Positions 36,852 through 47,700 are shown, counted from the first letter of the stretch. The stretch: DNA of 64,000 nucleotides from Candidatus Kapaibacterium sp. (GCA_026390695.1 JAPLFL010000088.1:42078-106077); one strand, 5' to 3'. Numbers and translations are program-made. The notes: a model not told the origin generated them from the letters alone.

Positions 36852-38483
36852 ATGAGATCTAATTTAAAATTTTTATTTGTAATCGTTGTTTGTTGTTTTT
36901 TTATAATCGGAACAAACGATCGAGAGTATTTCAAGATCAACAAGTCTTTTGATATTTTCGGCTCCGTATTTAAAGAAATTTCAAATAACTATATTTTTGA
37001 TATTGAACCGGATGATCTTATGAATGCCGGAATCGACGGCATGCTTCAGTCATTGGATCCATATACTGAATTTTACGAAGAAAATGAGACAGACGATATA
37101 GATTTTATTACAAATGGCTCCTATACAGGCTTTGGCATCATGGTTTCTCTTATTGATTCAAATTTGACAATAACAGGTGTCCATGATGGCTATTCGGCTC
37201 AAAAATGCGGACTGAGGATTGGTGATAAAATTATTCAGGTTGATACCTCAATTCTCACCAACAAAACCAATAAAGATTTGCGTGATTTCACCCGTGGAGT
37301 ACCCGGTACAAAAGCCAAAGTATATATTAAGCGCGATGGTATTGATTCTTTGCTAATTATAAATTTGGAACGAGAAATTGTCAATCTCGGTTCGGTTACA
37401 TATTCCGGAATGTTGGAGAATTGGATCGGGTATATTAAACTTGAAAGATTCAATCGCTCGACTATTAGCGAGTTTCAGTCAGCATTGAATAACTTAAAAA
37501 GGAATAATAAATTAAACGGATTGGTAATAGATCTGAGGGATAATTCGGGTGGTGTTCTGGATGCAGCTATATCAATTTGTGGCATGTTTATTCCTGTCGG
37601 AGAAAAAATTGTTGAGACTAAAGGAAAAATATCAAATGCTTACAGAGTATTTAACTCTATAAATCCCCCACAGGAACCAAATTTGCCCTTAGCTGTTCTG
37701 ATAGACGAAAATAGTGCAAGTGCATCGGAAGTGGTTGCCGGTTGTCTTCAGGACTTAGATAGGGCTGTAATCATCGGAAAAAGGTCATTTGGAAAAGGGT
37801 TGGTTCAATCCATCGTAGAACTTCCCTATAAATCCGAAATGAAGATGACAACTGCTAAATATTATACACCATCTGGTCGCTGCATTCAGAAAAATGAACA
37901 ATTTGGCAAATTATATAAAAAAACACGTCCTAATTCTACTAAAATAAATGATTCAGTAGTCTTTTTCACCAAAAATAAACGCATCGTTTATGAACTTAAT
38001 GGTATTGAACCCGACACATCCACCGGAAAAAAGAACATACCACAGCTTTTGGATGAATTGTCAAACAGATTCGTTATTTTCAAATTCGTCAATTACCTGA
38101 CTGGTAAACTTAAATCACAAGCTGATCTTACTTTAACGGATGAAGAGATTCTGAGTAAATTCAAAAAATCATTTATTGCTTATAAAACACCGGCAAACGA
38201 ATTGCTGAAAAAATTATATAAAATGGCACAGGATGAGAAGTTCCATGAAAAAGCACTTTCCGGGTTAAAAGATATGGAGAGAATAGTTGCAAACGAAGAA
38301 TGGAACTATCTTATGGAATCGAAAGCTGATTTGATGAAATTGATCAGGTCAGAAATTAATCAAAGATTTTTTAATCAAAAAAAGCAACTTGAAGAAAACT
38401 TGTTAGATGATGAAGATGTCAGGATTGCAGAAGATTTAATCAGTTCACAGCAGTGGAAGAAAATACTTAAAAGAGAAAATTAA
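36852..38483 (+). CDS. S41 family C-terminal processing protease (Ctp)
   Basis: A 543-residue protease starting 1 base after hslU. A signal anchor (about 7-20) places it in the periplasm. Order: N-terminal helices, PDZ domain (about 85-175, with GFGIMVSLIDSNLTI), then the catalytic S41 domain. The nucleophile is Ser290 in NSASASE and the general base Lys315 in GKRSFGKGLVQ, at the 25-residue spacing found in Prc and CtpB. The C-terminal 150 residues are helical. Such proteases trim C-termini of periplasmic proteins. The tight link with hslUV and the sigma factor makes this a protein-quality block; regulation is not visible. Confidence 0.93.
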   Translation: MRSNLKFLFVIVVCCFFIIGTNDREYFKINKSFDIFGSVFKEISNNYIFDIEPDDLMNAGIDGMLQSLDPYTEFYEENETDDIDFITNGSYTGFGIMVSLIDSNLTITGVHDGYSAQKCGLRIGDKIIQVDTSILTNKTNKDLRDFTRGVPGTKAKVYIKRDGIDSLLIINLEREIVNLGSVTYSGMLENWIGYIKLERFNRSTISEFQSALNNLKRNNKLNGLVIDLRDNSGGVLDAAISICGMFIPVGEKIVETKGKISNAYRVFNSINPPQEPNLPLAVLIDENSASASEVVAGCLQDLDRAVIIGKRSFGKGLVQSIVELPYKSEMKMTTAKYYTPSGRCIQKNEQFGKLYKKTRPNSTKINDSVVFFTKNKRIVYELNGIEPDTSTGKKNIPQLLDELSNRFVIFKFVNYLTGKLKSQADLTLTDEEILSKFKKSFIAYKTPANELLKKLYKMAQDEKFHEKALSGLKDMERIVANEEWNYLMESKADLMKLIRSEINQRFFNQKKQLEENLLDDEDVRIAEDLISSQQWKKILKREN

Positions 38484-38547
38484 TTATAATAAAATCTTTT
38501 AATAGTCGTCTATAATTTAAATAAAATACAAAAACTAAAGGATTTTT

Positions 38548-39408
38548 ATGAGGATTACCAAACAATATACTAATCGTGAGAGTCAATCATTAGATAAATA
38601 TTTGCAGGAAATCGGAAGAGTTGATCTATTGCTACCGGAAGATGAAATCGATCTTGCCAGAACGATAAAAAAGGGTGGATTTGAAGGAACACGTTCACTC
38701 GAAAGATTAGTTAAAGCAAATTTGAGGTTTGTGGTATCAGTTGCAAAACAATATCAGAATCAGGGACTTTCCTTAGGTGATTTAATAAATGAAGGAAATC
38801 TCGGTCTGATCAAAGCTGCAAAGAGATTTGATGAAACCCGCGGATTCAAATTTATTTCGTATGCTGTATGGTGGATCCGTCAATCAATTCTTCAGGCTTT
38901 AGCCGAACAATCAAGAATAGTCCGTTTACCTCTCAATAGAGTTGGTGCTCTTAATAAAATCGGTAAAAAATTCAGCGAATTGGAACAGGAATTTGAACGC
39001 GAACCAACAGCTGCAGAACTTGCCGATCAGCTTAAAATGACTGAAAATGAAATAGCCGAAACTATTAAAATTTCTGGTCGCCATCTATCAGTTGATGCTC
39101 CGTTTGTACAGGGCGAAGATAATCGTTTATTAGACGTTCTACCTAATGAGCAGCAGCCACCGCCGGATGCAGAACTTATTCGCGAATCCTTACGCGTCGA
39201 AGTTCAGCAAGTTTTAAATACCTTATCTATCCGTGAAGCTGAAGTAATTAAATTATACTTTGGTTTGGACGGCACTTGCCTGACCTTAGAGGAAATAGGG
39301 GAGAAGTTCAATCTAACACGCGAAAGAGTGCGCCAGATTAAAGAAAAAGCCATACGCAGACTTCGCCATGCTTCACGTTCAAAGGCTTTGAGAGCGTATC
39401 TGGGATAG
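38548..39408 (+). CDS. rpoD: Primary RNA polymerase sigma-70 factor
   Basis: A 286-residue sigma factor of the short Bacteroidota primary type. Region 1.2 is [17 protein letters not shown], region 2 contains [38 protein letters not shown] and [10 protein letters not shown], region 3 follows, and region 4.2 has [30 protein letters not shown]. It lacks the long acidic region 1.1 of E. coli sigma-70, as expected for this phylum. A usable ribosome site (AAAGGA) precedes the ATG. It stands 64 bases after the S41 protease gene and may have its own promoter. Confidence 0.93.
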   Translation: MRITKQYTNRESQSLDKYLQEIGRVDLLLPEDEIDLARTIKKGGFEGTRSLERLVKANLRFVVSVAKQYQNQGLSLGDLINEGNLGLIKAAKRFDETRGFKFISYAVWWIRQSILQALAEQSRIVRLPLNRVGALNKIGKKFSELEQEFEREPTAAELADQLKMTENEIAETIKISGRHLSVDAPFVQGEDNRLLDVLPNEQQPPPDAELIRESLRVEVQQVLNTLSIREAEVIKLYFGLDGTCLTLEEIGEKFNLTRERVRQIKEKAIRRLRHASRSKALRAYLG

Positions 39409-39506
39409 AGTTTAGAAAGTTTCTCAAAATAATTAGGTGTTGCCTGAATTTATTTGTAAATTATTAATTATGTTCTATTAGTAATTTTAATTAATTTGGT
39501 GATTTT

Positions 39507-40040
39507 ATGGAAAATATGCAGGTAGAATCAAGTGGCTTGACTTTTGAAAAAGTTTGGCTCATGTTTCAAGAAACTAACCAGCAGTTTAAAGAGACTGATA
39601 AAAAACTTAAAAAGCTCGAAGAACTTTTTACAAGTCAATGGGGAAAATTAGTTGAATCACTTGTTGAGGGAGATTTAGTAAATATCCTCAATCAAAAAGG
39701 AATACAGGTTCACAATACTAATGAAAGAGTTAAAGGATTTCGTTTTGGAAGACAATTTGAATTTGATATAATTGCAGAAAATGGCGATGAAGTTGTTGTT
39801 GTTGAAGTTAAAACAACACTTTCTACTGATGACGTTAAAGAATTTTTAGATGAACTTACTCATTTTAAAGAAGTGCTTCCCAGGTTTAAAGATAATAAGG
39901 TGTACGGAGCTGTAGCTTATTTGCGTGTTGATGGAAATTGTGACCGTTTTGCTGAAAAGAAAGGACTTTTTGTCATTCGAGCTACAGGCAACAGTGCTTT
40001 GATAACAAATTCAGATTATTTTGTGCCTCAAACTTTCTAA
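39507..40040 (+). CDS. PD-(D/E)XK nuclease-like protein with N-terminal coiled coil
   Basis: A 177-residue protein. Residues about 15-45 are a short charged coiled coil (QETNQQFKETDKKLKKLEE); the C-terminal domain has the core PD-(D/E)XK pattern Asp87, then Glu100-Val-Lys102 in FEFDIIAENG...VVVVEVKTT. Related small proteins (some annotated DUF3782) are widespread in cyanobacteria, Chlorobiota and archaea and have unknown roles; a nucleic-acid enzyme or a bystander of transposition is possible. It is monocistronic, after rpoD. The nuclease fold is well supported, the activity is inferred. Confidence 0.78.
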   Translation: MENMQVESSGLTFEKVWLMFQETNQQFKETDKKLKKLEELFTSQWGKLVESLVEGDLVNILNQKGIQVHNTNERVKGFRFGRQFEFDIIAENGDEVVVVEVKTTLSTDDVKEFLDELTHFKEVLPRFKDNKVYGAVAYLRVDGNCDRFAEKKGLFVIRATGNSALITNSDYFVPQTF

Positions 40041-40208
40041 AAAAAGTCAGAGTATTAGCTGATTTTATAGATATTTATCATATTCAATCGGGTCACTGAG
40101 AATCATTAGCTATCAAAATTCAATCGATACACAAAAACATGAATAAATCTTTTCAAATTACTGGAATATTACTTCGAGCAGAATATTAAAACTTAAAATG
40201 AATATAAC

Positions 40209-40622
40209 TTAAAAATGTAATATTAAAAGTTGCTCAATTTCATTTCTTGATTTTACTATTGATTCAGTTATATGATCATCTGTAAACATGCTGGTGGATG
40301 TGTAAATAAATTCCCACTTTTTGTTTTCATCAATCTTACAAACTATATAATAAAAGTATGATATATTTGTCGGATTTGTTTTGGTTGTATTTCCAAAATA
40401 TTTGATTACAATGTCACCTTTTTCAAGTGGTAATTCCTTAGTATCATTAACTATTTTTATTTGGTCTTTATATTTTGTTAATAACAATCCTTCATTCAAT
40501 AAACTAACAAAAGAAGCAATACTTGAAACATTGGAAGTATGATCTTTTACCCAAATTGTTTTTGAATAAAGATTAATTGCACTGGTACAAACGAATATAA
40601 GAATAATTATCAATTTTTTCAT
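40209..40622 (-). CDS. Small exported protein of unknown function
   Basis: A 137-residue protein with a good signal peptide (about 1-20) and a strong AAAAGGA ribosome site, which makes it a real gene. The mature part is a small alpha/beta domain with IASFVSLLNEGLLL and GDIVIKYFGN motifs and no family I recognise. It points against its neighbours, is isolated on both sides by about 170 and 240 bases, and shows no operon. A periplasmic role is all that can be inferred. Confidence 0.72.
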   Translation of the reverse strand: MKKLIIILIFVCTSAINLYSKTIWVKDHTSNVSSIASFVSLLNEGLLLTKYKDQIKIVNDTKELPLEKGDIVIKYFGNTTKTNPTNISYFYYIVCKIDENKKWEFIYTSTSMFTDDHITESIVKSRNEIEQLLILHF

Positions 40623-40864
40623 ATCAAATCCTTTTAAAATTAAAAAACAATTAATGCAAATTTATAGTTTTCGTTCGTTATTTGCAAGTAATAAATTGAA
40701 AAGAATAAAACAAAGAATAATTTAATTTATATTTCCAACATCATTAACAATTGATAATTAGCCATTAATTATTAATTAAACCTTTGTACAGGTGCGAGAT
40801 TATTCATAATTTGAATGTTTATATTAAAATTTATATTGAATAAGCAATTAAAGGAGAAATTAAG

Positions 40865-42022
40865 ATGTCAATTAATCGTGGATTAACAGAAGAACAAGTG
40901 CTACTGCGAGATACAGTCCGTAAGTTTGCAGAAGCAAACATCAAACCTTATGCTTTTGAATTAGATGAAAAAGAAGAATTTTCATACAAAATTTCTCAGG
41001 AAATGGCGGATATGGGCTTCTTCTCTTGTTTTATACCGGAAGAGTACGGTGGATCAGGGCTTGATTATGTTTCTTATATTATTGTGGTTGAAGAATTAGC
41101 ACGTGTGGATGGCTCTCAAGCTGCAACCATTGCTGCTTTGAACTCGCTCGGAGTAGGACCGCTATATTATTATGGCAATTCAGAACAAAAGAAAAAATAT
41201 CTTCCTAAAATTTCTCAAGGAGCTTTGTGGGGTTTTGGTCTAACCGAACCTGAAGCTGGCTCTGATGCAGGCAATACACAAACTATAGCCGTGAAAGATG
41301 GCAATGATTGGGTATTAAATGGCTCAAAAATATTTATCACCAATGCCTCCGCTGATATAACTCTTGGCTCAACTGTTCTTGCAGTTACTGGCACTAAACC
41401 TGATGGACATAAAGAACTGACCTGCTTTTTGGTTGAAAACGGCACTCCGGGCTTCACTGCAAAGAAAATGGAGAAAAAGCTGATGTGGAGAGCTTCAAAT
41501 ACTAGTGAGCTCTATTTTGAAGATTGCCGAGTACCAGAAGAAAATATCCTTGGTAAAAGAGGAGACGGATTCAAGCAAATGTTAGGCACTCTCGATAAAG
41601 GACGTCTTTCAATCGCCGCAATGGGACTTGGTAATGCTCAGGGTGCTTTTGAACTTGCTATGAATTATGCCAAACAACGTAAAACATTCGGTGTTCCGAT
41701 ATCACGTCATCAGGTTATATCATTTAAGCTTGCAGATATTGAAATTGGCTTGGAGCTTGCCCGCACCTATCTTTATGATGTTTGCAGAATGACCAACCGA
41801 GGCGAAAATATAATTAAGGAAGGTGCAATTGCAAAATTATATTGTTCAGAACTTGCCCATACAGCCTCTGATCATTGTGTTCAGATTCATGGCGGCTATG
41901 GCTTGATGAAAGAATATGGAGCAGAGCGCTTCTACAGAGATCAGAAATTATTAGAAATTGGTGAAGGTACATCGGAAGTTCAGAGAATAGTCATAGCACG
42001 CTCGATTGGGTGTTTTGATTAG
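40865..42022 (+). CDS. Acyl-CoA dehydrogenase (short-chain/butyryl-CoA type)
   Basis: A 385-residue FAD enzyme. GFGLTEPEAGSDAG is the FAD-binding signature, KIFITNASAD the following strand, RKTFGVPISRHQ and QIHGGYGLMKEYGAERFYRD the C-terminal signature, and the catalytic base is the Glu in LEIGEGTSEVQR, at the position used by short-chain and butyryl-CoA dehydrogenases. It removes electrons from acyl-CoA and passes them to an electron-transfer flavoprotein, which is not in this window. The ribosome site is GGAG. It is monocistronic and flanked downstream by a repeat. Confidence 0.93.
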   Translation: MSINRGLTEEQVLLRDTVRKFAEANIKPYAFELDEKEEFSYKISQEMADMGFFSCFIPEEYGGSGLDYVSYIIVVEELARVDGSQAATIAALNSLGVGPLYYYGNSEQKKKYLPKISQGALWGFGLTEPEAGSDAGNTQTIAVKDGNDWVLNGSKIFITNASADITLGSTVLAVTGTKPDGHKELTCFLVENGTPGFTAKKMEKKLMWRASNTSELYFEDCRVPEENILGKRGDGFKQMLGTLDKGRLSIAAMGLGNAQGAFELAMNYAKQRKTFGVPISRHQVISFKLADIEIGLELARTYLYDVCRMTNRGENIIKEGAIAKLYCSELAHTASDHCVQIHGGYGLMKEYGAERFYRDQKLLEIGEGTSEVQRIVIARSIGCFD

Positions 42023-42395
42023 AAAAAAATCTTTATTTCGAAATTACGATTAGAATATGCCAACTATTTAAATCTCGTACCAAAGCTCCTGCTGTGAAAC
42101 ATTTTATTATTCACAATCAGAAGAGATTGTGTGAAAACGATAGAAGTTATTGGAATTATCAATTTGAGTGAAATGATAAATCTCTCTTACAGCCACTTTT
42201 GGAAAGATCTTTCACTTCGTTCCTAATGACAACAACCCATAACCACTCTTTGGAAAGGATGGAAAAATTGGACATGCCATTTTCACACCTTTAAATTGAT
42301 GCGTTTATCAAAGCTCAGAATGACCTAATATAAATTTTTCCATTATTTCACAGTATCAGTAAATTTGGAACAAGATGAAATATTCAATAAAATAA
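42023..42395. other. 373-base intergenic region between converging genes, with a repeat
   Basis: No gene seen. The dispersed repeat copy 2 occupies 42177-42320; no clear terminator hairpin was found after the acyl-CoA dehydrogenase stop. The region separates convergent acyl-CoA dehydrogenase and MEMO-family genes. Confidence 0.65.
42177..42320 (+). repeat. Dispersed degenerate repeat, copy 2
   Basis: Matches 17114-17256 along most of its length; the shared landmarks TAATGACAAC, GGAAAAATTGG, CATTTTCACAC and GCGTTTATCAAA occur in the same order. At the left end ACAGCCACTTTTGG is the reverse complement of the corresponding stretch in copy 1, flanked by ATCTCT-like arms. Confidence 0.65.
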
Positions 42396-43619
42396 TTAAT
42401 CATAAAACGCCAAACTTGCAAATGAAACTGCGGATTTAGTCTCAAGTTCGCTCCACTGGCCGTATTTAAGAAATTCACCGCGAGCATTGGCTAATAATGT
42501 TAAAAATATATAAATTGGTGAAAGTCCGCAGATACGGCGATTGTCGCTACATTTTATTATTTCATTAAAAAATTCTTCTGGCTTGTTATTAATAATTAAC
42601 TCAATAAGATTTGCATCTTCCTTTTCTAAGTTGTCCAACTGCTCCTCTGCATCGAAATTATCACCGAATTTTCTGCCTATATGAGCTAAATCTACACTTG
42701 CTATAATTATCATTTTTTTGCCACAGTTTTTCAATAAATTGCTCAGTTTTTCGATAAAACCTGATATCCGGAAATCTGATTTTGGTGAACAACTTTTATT
42801 TACAAATTCATAAAATGATCCGATTAGAATCGGAAGTATCTGAAACTTTCTATCTTTGAAAAGTTGCTGTAGCACAATTGTTGCGTATTCAATACTGTGC
42901 TCAGTGCGATGAAGAATATCATCTTTTGTGATTATATCTCCAAATTCTTTATACATTTTATTTACTAAATCAGAATCGGTCATTACAATTCCGGCTGGTG
43001 TTTCAAAGTGTTTTGTTGTAGGAATAAAGAAATCATTTTCAGAGCGATGTGAAGTGCCGAGTATAACAACCAATTCCGGCTCTGAGTCTTGAATAGCCCT
43101 GTAAGCGGCTGAATAAATTTCATGCACTTGAGTTCCGAGATTATAATCAATATGAGGAATAATAATGCCAGTCGCGTTGCCTTGAATACCATCCTTTGAG
43201 GAAGATTCTATTATTGATCGAACATAATCTGCAAATTCTTCCTTTGCTGCCGGATAGGACTGGACGGTACAAACCGGTTTCCTAACAGGTGATATTCTAT
43301 AATAATCCACTTCTTGTTTAATAAATCCGAAATATGAACTATCCAAAAAACACATCTGATCTAAGGTATTTATTAATGATTTCAAAATTTCAATATCGAA
43401 ATTAATTTGATATTCATGTCTAAATAGATTCAATACAACATTGATGGTGAATTTACCATTAAAAAATTGTAGAAGTGGGATGTAGTCAGCCGGAAGGGCT
43501 AATGGTTGATCAGCATATTTATTCGGATCACTTAGTATAAAATATTCTTTACCGTCAATTACTTTTTCATCAGCAAAAATGTTCGATCTCAAAGCAGGAA
43601 TAATTTTATTAATGTCCAT
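42396..43619 (-). CDS. MEMO1/AmmeMemoRadiSam system protein B family, with extra N-terminal domain
   Basis: A 407-residue protein. The MEMO fold covers about 145-407 with IIIPHIDY (His156), LGTSHRS, EHSIEYATIVLQQLF and IIASVDLAHIGRKFGD, which correspond to metal-site motifs of human MEMO1 and bacterial AmrB. Residues 1-140 are an additional domain with a small helix-strand pattern (ALPADYIPLLQFFNGKFTINVV) that looks like a PqqD/winged-helix module and is absent from simple MEMO proteins. AmrA and the radical SAM partner are not nearby. Class III-type extradiol dioxygenase ancestry is known; the reaction is not. It is a single gene facing the acyl-CoA dehydrogenase. Confidence 0.82.
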   Translation of the reverse strand: MDINKIIPALRSNIFADEKVIDGKEYFILSDPNKYADQPLALPADYIPLLQFFNGKFTINVVLNLFRHEYQINFDIEILKSLINTLDQMCFLDSSYFGFIKQEVDYYRISPVRKPVCTVQSYPAAKEEFADYVRSIIESSSKDGIQGNATGIIIPHIDYNLGTQVHEIYSAAYRAIQDSEPELVVILGTSHRSENDFFIPTTKHFETPAGIVMTDSDLVNKMYKEFGDIITKDDILHRTEHSIEYATIVLQQLFKDRKFQILPILIGSFYEFVNKSCSPKSDFRISGFIEKLSNLLKNCGKKMIIIASVDLAHIGRKFGDNFDAEEQLDNLEKEDANLIELIINNKPEEFFNEIIKCSDNRRICGLSPIYIFLTLLANARGEFLKYGQWSELETKSAVSFASLAFYD

Positions 43620-43874
43620 GTTAAATTTTATTATTTTCGTTTGATTGAGAAAAACAAAAGTATGAAATTTTAAATATCTATATTCAATTTGAATTTATTT
43701 TTAATTTAATGCTTCAATTCAGATAAAATAATCTTATATTGATTTTTTAATTAATTACAAAGATCATTTATATTAAATTTTTCTTTGTTGTAACAGATTG
43801 AGAGCAAAAATAATATGGTAGAATGCTGAAATTTTCTTAAATTTGTTGTTTTTATTATTTGCGAATGTTAGTGA

Positions 43875-44723
43875 ATGGAATTTGTTGCAAAAGTTAATAA
43901 CCAAATTGAGGAAATTGTGAAAGGAAGTCCATCAATTCTAAGCGCATCCTACCAAAAGACTCAAAATAAAAATAGAACAAATCAAGCTTTTATAAGTATA
44001 ATAATTCCAGCTTATCAGGAAGAAAAAATTTTAGGTGAAATGTTAGAATTGATTTCACCAATCGTAAAAAATAAAAGGAACTATGAAATTATTATAAGCG
44101 ATGGAAATTCTGATGATTCAACAATTGATATTGCACGGAAATATACAGATAAAATAGTTATACATCAAAATAATTATAGACAAACTATTTCAGAAGGAAG
44201 AAATAATGGTGCTAAGGTAGCAAGGGGAGATGTGTTCGTCTTTATTAATGCTGACACTTTTCCAGAAGATCCAGTGAGTTTTTTTGAATATATCGAAAAC
44301 TGGGCTAATGGAAATGAGGAATCCTCGGATGCAGCAGCATTAGCTTGTTACGTAACTTATCTACCAAATGAGTCAATTTTTAAAGATAGAGTTTTTTATT
44401 TCTTACACAATAATTATGTTGCTTTTTTAAATTTAGTAAATCTTGGAATGGGACGAGGTGAATGTCAAATAGTAAGGCGTTGGGCTTTTGAGGCAGTCAA
44501 TGGATACAATCAGAATATTATGGCAGGAGAGGACTTTGATCTATATCGCAGAATATCTAAGCGAGGGAAAGTTAGATTTATTCGCAGTCTTAGGGTGTGT
44601 GAATCACCTCGGAGATTCAGAAAATACGGATATTTAAGAATTGTTTGGCAATGGTCATTAAACTCGCTATCAGTATGGTTTTTTGGCAAATCTGTTTCTA
44701 AAGAATGGGAAGCAGTTCGATAA
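43875..44723 (+). CDS. Family 2 glycosyltransferase
   Basis: A 282-residue GT-A enzyme. After a 39-residue polar N-terminus come IIIPAYQEEKILGEMLELI, IIISDGNSDDSTIDIA, GRNNGAKVARGDVFVFINADTF (the DxD-like metal site) and MAGEDFDLYRRISKRGKV (the ED acceptor motif). A weakly hydrophobic C-terminal stretch (about 250-275) may bind the membrane. It is probably involved in lipid-linked or surface glycan synthesis, but donor and acceptor are unknown. It precedes the activase gene by 74 bases with no functional connection obvious. Confidence 0.87.
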   Translation: MEFVAKVNNQIEEIVKGSPSILSASYQKTQNKNRTNQAFISIIIPAYQEEKILGEMLELISPIVKNKRNYEIIISDGNSDDSTIDIARKYTDKIVIHQNNYRQTISEGRNNGAKVARGDVFVFINADTFPEDPVSFFEYIENWANGNEESSDAAALACYVTYLPNESIFKDRVFYFLHNNYVAFLNLVNLGMGRGECQIVRRWAFEAVNGYNQNIMAGEDFDLYRRISKRGKVRFIRSLRVCESPRRFRKYGYLRIVWQWSLNSLSVWFFGKSVSKEWEAVR

Positions 44724-44797
44724 ATTTTATTTTTTTATTATGCAATCAGTTAAATATAAATTCCATTTTTTTTTAGTTCACCTGAAAGGAATACTTT

Positions 44798-47700
44798 ATG
44801 AATAAATCCGTTATCGGAGTCTGTCTTGGAGCTTCTTCAGTCTCATTCGTGATGGCTGAGGCTCGGGATAAAACAATCAAAATCACTAAACATTTGACTG
44901 TTTCACACAACGGAGACCCAAAAACTACTTTTTTAAACAATTTACCACTATTTTCAAAGGACATTTCCAATGTTGTAATCACAGGTAGAAAATTCAGAAA
45001 TCTTTTTAATCTGACTACTATTTCCGAACCGGAAGCTGCCGAAATTGCGTTTGCTCATATTAATTCAAAAAATGAGAATTATGGAGCTATTGCCAGTCTT
45101 GGCGGAGAAACCTTCATGGTTTATACCTTGGATGCTGTTGGGAAAATTAACAATCTTATCACAAAAAATCAATGCGCAAGTGGAACTGGAGAATTTTTTC
45201 TTCAACAAATCAGACGAATGGATATTTCGACAGAAGAAGTTGTGGAAGTTGCTCGAGGAGTTGATCCATTCAAAGTATCCGGCCGCTGCTCTGTATTCTG
45301 CAAATCAGATTGTACTCATGCCTTAAACAAAGGTGTACCAAAAGGAGAAGTTGCCTCAGGATTATCACAAATGATGGCAGAAAAAGTTGAAGAATTACTT
45401 AAAAAAGTGAAATCCGGTAAAATTTTATGTATTGGTGGAGTTACTCAAAATTTAATGGTTGTGGATTTTCTTAAGAAAAAGAATCCCGATATTGAAATTC
45501 CTGAAGAAGCCATCTATTTTGAGGCTATGGGAGCTGCACTCTACGGATTAAATCACAAAGTTATTACAATTAAAAATGTAGATGAAATTTTTGAATCACA
45601 AAAAAGCACATTTTCATTTCACAAGCCTCTAAAAGAATTTGAACATAAAGTCCAGTTCAAGAGTTTTGAACATGGTAAAGCTGAAGATGGCGATAAATGT
45701 ATTTTGGGGCTTGATGTTGGCTCTACAACTACCAAAGCAGTAATCATCCGCTGGTCGGATAATAAAATTTTAGGGTCAATCTATCTTTATACACATGGAA
45801 ATCCTATAGAAGCAGCAAAAAAATGCTATGTTGAACTTATGAGGCAGATTCCCGAAAAAATAAACATTGTCGGTCTTGGTACAACCGGATCTGGGCGTCA
45901 GATTGCCGGACTCCATGCTTTGACCGACGGAGTGATAAATGAAATTGTTGCCCATGCAACAGCGGCAATTTACTTTGATCCTGAAGTCGATACCTTATTT
46001 GAAATAGGTGGGCAGGACGCGAAATATACATACATAATAAATAAAGTTCCGGCAGATTATGCAATGAACGAAGCATGTTCCGCAGGCACCGGTTCATTTA
46101 TCGAAGAATCTGCTTGGGAATCCTTAGCAGTTAAAGTAGGGGACATTCAGGATATTGCTATGAGAGCAATAAATCCTCCGAATTTTAGCGACCAGTGCGC
46201 CGCTTTTATCAGTAGTGATATTAAAACTGCCCAACAGGAAGGTATAGAAAAAGATGATATTATCGCTGGTTTAGTTTACTCAATTTGTTTAAATTATGTG
46301 AATCGTGTAAAAGGTAATCGGCAAATCGGTAAAAAGATATTCATGCAAGGCGGAGTTTGTTATAATAAAGCAATTCCTATTGCCATGGCAGCGCTTACTG
46401 GAACTGAAATAATTGTTCCTCCCGATCCCGGACTTATGGGCGCTTTTGGTGTTGCCTTGGAAGTTAAAGAAAAAATTGAACTCGGTTTATATGAAGAAAA
46501 AGAATTTTCTCTTGATAATTTAGCCAACAGAGCCGTTACTTATAAGGATCCTTTTATCTGTGCTGGCGGACGGGAGAAATGCGACTTGCAATGTTCGGTT
46601 AATCTGATCAACGTTGAAGGCAAAACTTATCCTTTCGGAGGATCATGCAATAAATATTATAACATAAGATTCAAAACAAATATCCATGCCGAGAAATATG
46701 ATTATGTAAAAAAGCGTCATATACTCACTTATGAAAAATATGCACCCGCCGCAGAATTGCCTGAATCCGTAAAAACCGTCGGAATTAACCAGTCTTTCCA
46801 TACTCACACCGCTTATCCTTTATATTATAACTTCTTTACAAAATTGGGATACAAAGTTGTCCTTTCTGATAAAGTTGAAGAGGAAGGCTTAGAACGCGAA
46901 TTAACTTCCTTCTGCTATCCTTGCCAACTTTCCCTCGGAATGTTTCAAGATTTAGTCAATAAAAAGCCCGATTACTATTTCATGCCCTCAATACTTGAGA
47001 TGTACGTCGGGGATAACGAAGATACCCGTATTGATAGAAACGCTACTTGCGTCTTTCTCATCACCGAACCGTATTTCATCAAACAAGCATTCAAAGAAAT
47101 TGATCTCGAAAATAATTTCTTAGCTCCGAAATTGAATTTTGCAAAAGGATGGGATACTCAGGTTGACCAATTCATTGAAATGGGCAAGCAAATGGGCATT
47201 CGTGACGAAAACAGAATTCGTGAGGCTTACCGCTTTGCCACAAGAATGATGATTGATTACCAAACCGAAATGTTTGCAACCGGTGCTGAGTTCCTGAAAA
47301 TGATAGAAAGCGATCCCGATCAAATGGCGGTCGTTCTCGTTGGCCGTCCGTACAATTCTTTCAACGATATTGCCAACAAAGGAATCCCACAAAAATTCGC
47401 TTCCCGCGGAATCTACATCATTCCTTATGATATGATTGATTACAGAAACGAAATAATCGACGAAAATATGTATTGGGAAGGCGGAAAAAAGATTTTAAAG
47501 ATCTCCCAAATGATAAAAAAACACCCCCAACTCTATGCTACATACATTTCAAACTTCTCCTGCGGCCCGGATTCCTTCATACTAACACAATTCCGATCAA
47601 TAATGGGAACCAAACCATCTTTAACATTAGAATTAGACGGACATACAGCCGACGCAGGCGTAAATACACGCATCGACGCCGCTTTGGACATCATCGCAAA

